Below are positions 58,913 to 64,000 of a stretch of 64,000 nt of DNA, piece by piece. The DNA is taken from assembly GCA_016713875.1 (NCBI GenBank), contig JADJOI010000003.1, positions 682,001-746,000 of the forward strand, given 5' to 3'. Each line of letters starts with the position of its first letter. Positions within the stretch are counted from its first letter, which is position 1. The translations under genes and the position numbers were made by a program. The notes under the pieces are model-generated. The model had not been told where the DNA came from and did no database searches. It saw nothing but the letters and a program-made list of their open reading frames with translations. The DNA is from Flavobacteriales bacterium (GTDB lineage: Bacteria > Bacteroidota > Bacteroidia > Flavobacteriales_F > PHOS-HE28).

Positions 58913-59560
58913 ATGGAACGCGAGCGCTCGGTGGACCATCGGATCGATTACAGCAAGGCCGTCCTTCTGGAAAGCGAAGCGGCGGACGATCCCTTCGCCC
59001 TGTTCGGCCGCTGGCTTCGCGCCGCGGAGGAGGAGGGGATCCCCGAGCCGCATGCCATGACGCTGGCCACGGCGGGCTCGTTCAGCATCAGTTGCCGCGT
59101 GGTCCTGCTGCGGTCGTTCGATCCGCAGGGCTTTCTGTTCTTCACCAACTACAACAGCCGCAAGGCCATGGACCTGGAGCGCGACCCGCGTGCGGCGCTC
59201 TCCTTCTTCTGGCCACAGCAGGAGCGGCAGATCCGCATCGAGGGCAAGGTGGAGCGGGTGAGCGCCGAGGAGAGCGACCGGTACTTCAGGGAGCGTCCGC
59301 GCGAAAGCCAGGTGGGGGCGTGGGCCAGCGACCAGAGCCGGATGGCGGACGACCGGTCGCAGGTGGACGAGCGCTATGCGCGGTGGACGGAGCGGTTCAA
59401 GGACCAGGCGGAGGTGCCGCGCCCTTTGCATTGGGGCGGCTTGCGTTTGCGGCCGGTGCGCATCGAGTTCTGGCAGGGCCGTCCGAGCCGCCTGCACGAC
59501 CGCATCATCTTCGAGCACTTCAGCGACGGCACCTGGAGCCGCATGCGGCTTCAGCCCTGA
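58913..59560 (+). CDS. pdxH: Pyridoxamine 5'-phosphate oxidase
   Basis: 215 residues from the ATG downstream of the promoter box, the normal length. Oxidises pyridoxamine or pyridoxine 5'-phosphate to PLP with FMN. Motifs are MTLATAGSFSISCRVVLLRS (about 42), GFLFFTNYNSRKAMDL (about 72), RPRESQVGAWASDQS (about 128) and LRPVRIEFWQGRPSRLHDR near the C-terminus, which includes the PLP and FMN contacts of the family. A hairpin follows the stop. Confidence 0.96.
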   Translation: MERERSVDHRIDYSKAVLLESEAADDPFALFGRWLRAAEEEGIPEPHAMTLATAGSFSISCRVVLLRSFDPQGFLFFTNYNSRKAMDLERDPRAALSFFWPQQERQIRIEGKVERVSAEESDRYFRERPRESQVGAWASDQSRMADDRSQVDERYARWTERFKDQAEVPRPLHWGGLRLRPVRIEFWQGRPSRLHDRIIFEHFSDGTWSRMRLQP

Positions 59561-59565
59561 ACGAC

Positions 59566-59592
59566 GAAGCCCCCCGCGGTGCGGAGGGCTTC
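59566..59592. terminator. Hairpin between convergent pdxH and bTHX
   Basis: GAAGCCC pairs with GGGCTTC around an inner CC...GG stem. A T-rich stretch follows only on the reverse strand, so it best serves the bTHX gene and may act in both directions. Confidence 0.6.
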
Positions 59593-59609
59593 CTGGTGTT
59601 GCGGATCGA

Positions 59610-59846
59610 TCACTTCTTCGGAGCGGCCTTCTTCGCCGCGGCCTTCTTCGGGGCGGCTTTTTTGGCGGCGGCCTTCTTTGGGGCCGCTTTCTTGGCGGCC
59701 TTCTTCGCCGTACCGCTGCCCGTCGCGCGGGTCGTGGTGGCCTTCGCACGCTCGCTCGCGCGCACCTTGCGCTTGCTCGGCCGGCTCTTGCCGTGACTGC
59801 CTGCCCGCCGCTTGCCTTTCTTGGATCGGATGTCGCCTTTGCCCAT
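59610..59846 (-). CDS. 30S ribosomal protein THX with a histone-H1-like C-terminal tail
   Basis: 78 residues. The N-terminus MGKGDIRSKKGKRRAGSHG matches bTHX, the small basic protein of the 30S head, which is normally about 25-35 residues. From about residue 50 a Lys/Ala/Pro repeat follows (AKKAAPKKAAAKKAAPKK, with the unit KKAAPKKAA seen about three times), of histone H1 type. The promoter TAGTTTCG lies 24 bases before the ATG. The tail probably binds RNA or DNA (inference). The ATG at 59846 is firm because it opens the THX core. Confidence 0.85.
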   Translation of the reverse strand: MGKGDIRSKKGKRRAGSHGKSRPSKRKVRASERAKATTTRATGSGTAKKAAKKAAPKKAAAKKAAPKKAAAKKAAPKK

Positions 59847-59870
59847 GGAGGGTGTTGTTTGGGTTCGCCG

Positions 59871-59878
59871 CGAAACTA
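59871..59878 (-). promoter_or_regulatory. -7 promoter box TAGTTTCG for bTHX
   Basis: Reads TAGTTTCG on the reverse strand, 24 bases before the ATG. Confidence 0.47.
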
Positions 59879-59951
59879 CCCGGGCGCGCACCGGAGGCAC
59901 GAGCGCATGCACACGCACTTGTCCACGCGCGGGTGTTCAGAAGGGCGGCGG

Positions 59952-60623
59952 TCAGTGCGCCGCATCATCGCGAAGGCGCTGCTCGATGGCCTGCGCATCC
60001 TGTAGCGCGGCGCGCGTCCACTGCAGCTTCAGCGCGTTCACGTCCTGTTCGTCCAGCCTCCACGGCACTGCGCTGGCGCGCAGCCGCTGCATCACCGTGT
60101 AGAGCACGATTCCAGCGGACACCGAGATGTTGTAGCTCTCCGTGAAGCCGTGCATCGGAATGCGCAGTGCTCCGTCGCAGGCCGCGATGAGCTCGTCGCT
60201 CAACCCCTGGAGCTCGGTGCCGAAACAGAAGGCGATGGGCCGGTCGATGGGCACGTTCTCCGGTGTCCAGGCGTCGGCATGTGGTGTGGTGGCCACGATC
60301 CGATGACCACGGGCGCGCAGGCCGGCGATGCACTGAAGGGCGCCCTCCGGACCGCCGTAGCGGTGCACCGTGGTCCACTTGTCGCTGCCGAGCGCGATCT
60401 CCCGGTTCGCGGTGAAGCGGTTGCGCGCCTCGATGGCGTGCACGTCCTGGATGCCGAGCAGGTCGCAGGTGCGCAGCACGGCGCTGGCGTTGTGGGCCTG
60501 GTGCAGTTCCTCCAGCACCACCGTTACGTGGCGGGTGCGCTCGGGTGCGAGGCGGTCGAACAGCGCGCGCTTGTGCGGGGTGACGAAGGCGCCGAGCCGG
60601 TCGAGCAGATCGTGGTCGTCCAT
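59952..60623 (-). CDS. trmH: tRNA (guanosine-18-2'-O)-methyltransferase, SpoU family
   Basis: 223 residues. SPOUT methyltransferase motifs: HNASAVLRTCDLLGIQDVHA (motif 1, about 40), FCFGTELQGLSDE (motif 2, about 132) and IPMHGFTESYNISVSAGIVL (motif 3, about 153). The N-terminal helical extension and size fit TrmH, which methylates G18 of tRNAs. A TTCTTTTG sequence 5 bases before the ATG may be its promoter box and is part of the HU terminator T-run. Confidence 0.9.
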   Translation of the reverse strand: MDDHDLLDRLGAFVTPHKRALFDRLAPERTRHVTVVLEELHQAHNASAVLRTCDLLGIQDVHAIEARNRFTANREIALGSDKWTTVHRYGGPEGALQCIAGLRARGHRIVATTPHADAWTPENVPIDRPIAFCFGTELQGLSDELIAACDGALRIPMHGFTESYNISVSAGIVLYTVMQRLRASAVPWRLDEQDVNALKLQWTRAALQDAQAIEQRLRDDAAH

Positions 60624-60629
60624 GGGTGC

Positions 60630-60660
60630 AAAAGAAAAGGTCCCTCCGAGGAGGGACCCT
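60630..60660 (-). terminator. Terminator after the HU gene
   Basis: On the reverse strand GGTCCCTCC pairs with GGAGGGACC around a tiny loop and is followed by TTTTCTTTT. A strong rho-independent terminator. Confidence 0.85.
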
Positions 60661-60681
60661 TCCGAAGATGCACGGGGGAGC

Positions 60682-60960
60682 TTACTTCACCTTGTTGGAG
60701 AGGTCGGCACCGGCCTTGAACTTCACGACCTTCTTGGCCGCGATCTTGATCTCCTTGCCCGTCTGGGGGTTGCGGCCCTTGCGAGCGGCACGCTTGGAGA
60801 TGGAGAACGTTCCGAAGCCCACGAGGGCCACGCGATCACCCTTCTTGAGGGCCTTGGTGGTGTTGTTCACGAAGGCATCCAGAGCGCGCTTGGCGTCGGC
60901 CTTGGAGATCTTCGCTTCAGCGGCGATCGACTCGATCAGTTCAGCTTTGTTCAGTCCCAT
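60682..60960 (-). CDS. HU family DNA-binding protein
   Basis: 92 residues, normal length. Starts MGLNKAELIESIAAEAKISK, with VALVGFGTFSISKRAARKGR and the DNA-contacting arm GRNPQTGKEIKIAAKKVVKF. HU bends and compacts DNA in the nucleoid. The promoter is one of the best in the window (TTGACA and TACTTTTG), with a 42-base leader, and a strong terminator follows the gene, so it is a single-gene transcript. Confidence 0.97.
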   Translation of the reverse strand: MGLNKAELIESIAAEAKISKADAKRALDAFVNNTTKALKKGDRVALVGFGTFSISKRAARKGRNPQTGKEIKIAAKKVVKFKAGADLSNKVK

Positions 60961-61002
60961 GTTCGTTAGGAGGTTTGTGTGAGTGTTTGTGTGAACTCGT
61001 CG

Positions 61003-61032
61003 CAAAAGTATTCGGAGACCCGCGCCTGTCAA
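61003..61032 (-). promoter_or_regulatory. Promoter of the HU gene (TTGACA -33 and TACTTTTG -7)
   Basis: On the reverse strand TTGACA (61027-61032) is followed 16 bases later by TACTTTTG (61003-61010), giving 19 bases between TTG and TA, as expected for Bacteroidota. The 232-base gap between HU and fmt holds this promoter and no other recognisable feature. Confidence 0.65.
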
Positions 61033-61191
61033 GGGTTTCCGGATGGGTGCCCGGGAAATGTTGAAAAATCAGGGGTTTTGTTGATAAGTGCGCCTGAATC
61101 CCGCCCCCAGCAAGGGTTTGCGGAGAGGGCCTTGGGTCGAGGGGGTCGAGTCGTTGGTTCAACGCTTTCCGACGAGGCCCGCGCCCAGGGC

Positions 61192-62145
61192 TCACTTCAG
61201 GCGGATCGCCTCCCGCAAACCCGCGCGGAACGCGGCTCCGGCCATTCTGCGGCGCCCTTCGGGCTGCACGTCCACCAGCCGCAACACCCCGTCACCACAG
61301 GCCACCAGAAGGTCCGTTCCATCTTGCAGCACCGTGCCGGGATCGGCGTTCGCGGCGAGGCCGGTGCGTTCGGTGCGCAGCACCTTGAAGTGCTCCGAGG
61401 TTCCATCCGCGCGCACCTGTTCGGTCCACGCGCCCGGTACCGGGGAGAGCCCGCGCACGTGGTCATGCACCTTCACTGCCGGCCACGACCAGTCGATCCT
61501 GCATATGGCGGGGCTGAGCTTCGGAGCCTCGCGCAGGGCAGCCCCGGTGGACAGATCATCCTGATGTGTCGGAGCGAGCGCGCCGTTCGCCAAGCCGTTC
61601 ACCGTACGCACCAGCAGCACCGCCCCCAATGAGGCCATGCGGTCGTGCAGCTCCCCGGCGGTCTCGTCCGCGCCGATGGTCAGGGTCTCCTGCAACAGCA
61701 CGTCACCGGTATCGATGGCCTGTTGGAGCAGGAAGGTGGTGAGGCCGGTGCTGTGCGCGCCGTCCATCACGGCCCGGTTGATCGGCGCCGCACCGCGATA
61801 CTGCGGCAACAGCGATGCATGCAGGTTGATGGTGCCCAGCCGGGGCATGCGCCACACCACCTCGGGCAGCATGCGGAAGGCGACGACCACGAAGAGATCG
61901 GCACCGCAGGCCCGGAGCTCCTCCAGGAAGCCTTCATCCCGCAAGCGTTCCGGTTGAAGCACACGCAGCCCCAGGCGTTGCGCCGCCTCCTTCACCGCCG
62001 AAGCGCGCAGCTGACGGCCGCGGCCCGCTGGCCGGTCCGGTGCGGTGACCACGGCGGCGATGGGGATGCCCGCGGCGTGCAGGGCCTCCAGCGAGGAGAC
62101 GGCGAAGGGTGGCGTGCCCATGAAGACGATGCGGGGTGCGCTCAT
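61192..62145 (-). CDS. fmt: Methionyl-tRNA formyltransferase
   Basis: 317 residues. Formylates initiator Met-tRNA using 10-formyltetrahydrofolate. Motifs: IVFMGTPPFAVSSLEALHAA (N-terminus), VVVAFRMLPEVVW, and the catalytic NLHASLLPQYRGAAPINRAV (Asn and His, about 107) with IDTGDVLL (Asp, about 145). The C-terminal tRNA-binding domain contains HDHVRGLSPVPGAW. It follows the glycosylase gene by 13 bases and recQ further upstream in one direction, a likely operon. Confidence 0.96.
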   Translation of the reverse strand: MSAPRIVFMGTPPFAVSSLEALHAAGIPIAAVVTAPDRPAGRGRQLRASAVKEAAQRLGLRVLQPERLRDEGFLEELRACGADLFVVVAFRMLPEVVWRMPRLGTINLHASLLPQYRGAAPINRAVMDGAHSTGLTTFLLQQAIDTGDVLLQETLTIGADETAGELHDRMASLGAVLLVRTVNGLANGALAPTHQDDLSTGAALREAPKLSPAICRIDWSWPAVKVHDHVRGLSPVPGAWTEQVRADGTSEHFKVLRTERTGLAANADPGTVLQDGTDLLVACGDGVLRLVDVQPEGRRRMAGAAFRAGLREAIRLK

Positions 62146-62158
62146 GGCGCGAAGGTCA

Positions 62159-62728
62159 TCACAAGCGCACGATGCGGAAGCGATAGGGGAGCAGCGCGTC
62201 CGTTCCGGCGTGGTCCACTCCGATCCGCGGACCGATCGCGATGGCGCGGGGATCGATCACATGCCCTTCATCGGCGATCCAGATGCGGCGCCCCAACAGG
62301 TCCGTTCCGTCATGCATGCGGTGGATCCCCAGCGCCTGTGCCGCGGTACCCGGTCCGTCCGTTCGCGCGCCGGGCCTTCCTCGACGGACACCGGCGACGG
62401 TCCGTCCTTCGAGGATCCGCACACCGCGCAGCAGCACCGCGTGCGGCACCCCGGCGGAATGCGTGACGATGTTGAACAGGTGATGGATGCCGTAGCAGAT
62501 GTACACGTAGGCGGTACCGCCCCGCGCGTACATCGAAGCGTTGCGTTCGGTGCGTCGTCCTGCGTAGGCGTGCGAGGCCCGGTCGTCCACACCGGCATAC
62601 GCTTCCGTTTCGGTGATCAGGCCCGAGACATGCGCACCGTCGATCCGCGTATGCAGCACCATGCCCAGCAGCTCGCGCGCGATGGCCACCACGTCGGGCC
62701 GCTCATAGAAGCTCCGCTCCAGCCGCAT
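62159..62728 (-). CDS. DNA-3-methyladenine glycosylase (AAG/MPG family)
   Basis: 189 residues. Removes alkylated purines from DNA. ARELLGMVLHTRIDG (about 17), ITETEAYAGVDDRASHAYAG (about 38) and the signature YVYICYGIHHLFNIVT (about 74) are present; the Glu and Tyr residues of the AAG active site are there. GPGTAAQALGI and a C-terminal RFRIVRL complete the fold. It sits 3 bases after recQ and 13 before fmt. Confidence 0.94.
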   Translation of the reverse strand: MRLERSFYERPDVVAIARELLGMVLHTRIDGAHVSGLITETEAYAGVDDRASHAYAGRRTERNASMYARGGTAYVYICYGIHHLFNIVTHSAGVPHAVLLRGVRILEGRTVAGVRRGRPGARTDGPGTAAQALGIHRMHDGTDLLGRRIWIADEGHVIDPRAIAIGPRIGVDHAGTDALLPYRFRIVRL

Positions 62729-62731
62729 CGA

Positions 62732-64000
62732 TCACGGGTGGTCCTGCTGCCAGCGCAGCAGTTCCGCATCGGGTCCATCGACCGCGTCGGCATCGGCGTG
62801 GTGTTGTGCGCGGCAGCGGTCACAGCGGCCGCATGCGGTCGTGCCGTTCTCTCCGAAGTAGCCGAGCAGCGTGCGCTCGCGACAGCCGGCGCCGGGGGCG
62901 AAATAAGCGGCCATGGCGTCCACGCGCTCCAGGGCGCGGTGCAGCCGAAGGTCGAGGGCTTCGGGGTCGAGGGTCAGGCGCTGCGCATCGCGTCGCGGGG
63001 TCATCAGCGTCAGCAGCGGGTCGTCGGTGCGCGGGGTGTAGCGCAGCACCTCGAGGCGTTGCAGTTCGCGGAGCCCGTCGCGCACGGCGGATGTGGAGGA
63101 GGAGAGGACCTGGGCCACGCGTTCCTCCTCGATCAGGGCGGGCGCCTCGAACAGACCGCCGTACAGGCGCAGCAGCGCTTCCAGCAGCGGACCGAGGCGC
63201 GCATCGTTCAACCGCAGGCCATGCACGGTGGAGGGGCCGCAGCTGAGCATCACGCGCGACGGGGTATGCACCCCTTCGCTGAGGACCAGGTCCTCGTTGA
63301 GCTCCAGCGCCTTCAACGCGCCGAGCACGGTGGCGGGCCGCAGACCGCTGCGGCGGGCGAGGTCGCGCAGATCGAGGCTGTACGACTCGTGCAGGCCGCT
63401 GCCCAGGGCGATGCGGTGCGTGTCGGCGAAGGCCTGGTAGGTGCGGCGCACCTCGGCCGTGGTGGGAAAGCCGCTCTCCACGCGTTCGCGCAGGCGTTGC
63501 GCGTCGGCATCGTCCACCAGCAGGAAGGCGTACGAGGGCCGTCCATCGCGGCCCGCGCGACCGGCCTCCTGGTAGTAGCTCTCCAGATCGGGCGGCGGGG
63601 CCAGGTGCACCACGGCGCGCACATCGCCCTTGTCGATGCCCATGCCGAAGGCGTTGGTGGCGGCCACATAGCGCAGGCGGCCCTCCTGCCAGTCGCGCTG
63701 CACGCGCTCGCGCTCGGCATGCGGCAGTCCGGCGTGGTAGGCCTCGGCCGTCACGCCCATGCGCTGCAGCACGCCCGCCAGTTCCACGGTCCCACGCCGG
63801 TCGCGCATGTACACGATGCCGCTGCCGGGCACATGCTGCACGATCCGCTGGAGGCGGGCCAGCTTGTCCTCGCCGCGGCTGCACCAGAAGGTGAGCTCGG
63901 GGCGGTGGAAGGCGGACCGCAGCACGTTCGGCACGCGGAAGGCCAGGCGCTGCTGGATGTCGTCCACCACGGCCGGGGTGGCGGTGGCGGTGAGGGCCAC
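62732..64000 (-). CDS. recQ: ATP-dependent DNA helicase RecQ, C-terminal two-thirds (5' end beyond window)
   Basis: The visible 422 residues begin in helicase motif III (ALTATATPAVVDDI). Motif IV-VI segments follow: GIVYMRDRRGTVELAGVLQ, VAATNAFGMGIDKGDVRAVVH and YYQEAGRAGRDGRPS. A winged-helix-like region lies at about 210-330, and the zinc cysteines are in GCRERTLLGYFGE and CGRCDRC near the C-terminus. No HRDC domain follows, so it is a short RecQ. The N-terminal Walker A part lies outside the window. Confidence 0.93.
   Translation of the reverse strand: MALTATATPAVVDDIQQRLAFRVPNVLRSAFHRPELTFWCSRGEDKLARLQRIVQHVPGSGIVYMRDRRGTVELAGVLQRMGVTAEAYHAGLPHAERERVQRDWQEGRLRYVAATNAFGMGIDKGDVRAVVHLAPPPDLESYYQEAGRAGRDGRPSYAFLLVDDADAQRLRERVESGFPTTAEVRRTYQAFADTHRIALGSGLHESYSLDLRDLARRSGLRPATVLGALKALELNEDLVLSEGVHTPSRVMLSCGPSTVHGLRLNDARLGPLLEALLRLYGGLFEAPALIEEERVAQVLSSSTSAVRDGLRELQRLEVLRYTPRTDDPLLTLMTPRRDAQRLTLDPEALDLRLHRALERVDAMAAYFAPGAGCRERTLLGYFGENGTTACGRCDRCRAQHHADADAVDGPDAELLRWQQDHP

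Noticed and set aside
59614..59705. Repetitive CTTCTT/GGCGGC DNA that could be a minisatellite
   Set aside because: It is fully explained by the Lys/Ala/Pro codons of the bTHX tail. The similar DNA at 54900-55570 is the START-like protein tail.
61079..61087. TGTTGATAA, one mismatch from a DnaA box on the reverse strand
   Set aside because: Only a single imperfect copy, with no cluster, no AT-rich unwinding region of note and no dnaA or dnaN nearby. It does not support an origin.
1..64000. CRISPR arrays, insertion sequences, prophage or integrated elements
   Set aside because: No spaced direct repeats, transposase or integrase signatures, terminal inverted repeats or phage genes were seen, and base composition is even throughout.

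Overview
The window is a gene-dense, very GC-rich stretch of a Bacteroidota chromosome, most likely from a high-GC Flavobacteriales-type lineage (inference). The evidence is type IX secretion (T9SS) type A sorting tails on two cargo proteins, families typical of the phylum (BT_3928-like DoxX protein, DUF1599, START-like domain, bTHX, CBU_0592-like protein), a CrtD/CrtZ carotenoid pair, no clear Shine-Dalgarno sequences, and about 25 copies of a TAnnTT(T/C)G element 5-40 bases before start codons. That element is the known Bacteroidota -7 promoter box. There are no rRNAs, phages, insertion sequences or CRISPR arrays, and no gene-free stretch exceeds 300 bases.

Layout. 1-7.4 kb: folP (cut by the window edge), a TPR protein, a DUF1599 protein, a DoxX/thioredoxin-like protein, divergent crtD-like and crtZ genes, tpiA and prmA. 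7.4-19 kb: a 1,486-residue secreted protein of unknown function (frameshifted), plsY, and a 2,141-residue TPR/propeller/coiled-coil protein ending in two SPOR-like domains. 19-24 kb: clpS, an M48 lipoprotein protease, tRNA-Arg, a small membrane protein, ychF and a frameshifted M3 peptidase. 24-28 kb: a large secreted metalloprotease and a putative outer-membrane protein. 28-36 kb: parE and parC separated by two tandem copies of a PEGA-like membrane protein plus lipoprotein module, all chained by 4-base ATGA overlaps. 36-43 kb: two T9SS cargo proteins and a universal stress protein. 43-50 kb: a TPR protein, tsaD facing tamB, and ribBA. 50-55.6 kb: two glycosyltransferases, an LptF/LptG permease, and a START-like protein carrying a long histone-H1-like tail. 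55.7-64 kb: tRNA-Met, a lipoprotein, a rhomboid protease, a HAD phosphatase, a frameshifted class IV aminotransferase, yqgE, pdxH, bTHX (also with an H1-like tail), trmH, HU, fmt, a 3-methyladenine glycosylase and recQ (cut by the window edge).

The housekeeping genes (translation, topoisomerase IV, riboflavin, vitamin B6, lipid and envelope assembly) are interleaved with large lineage-specific envelope proteins. The least explained parts are the duplicated module between parE and parC, the giant SPOR-ended protein, the 1,486-residue protein, and the H1-like tails on two unrelated small proteins. Four genes carry single frameshifts at GC repeats or short G/C runs. Assembly error is at least as likely as real mutation for these.
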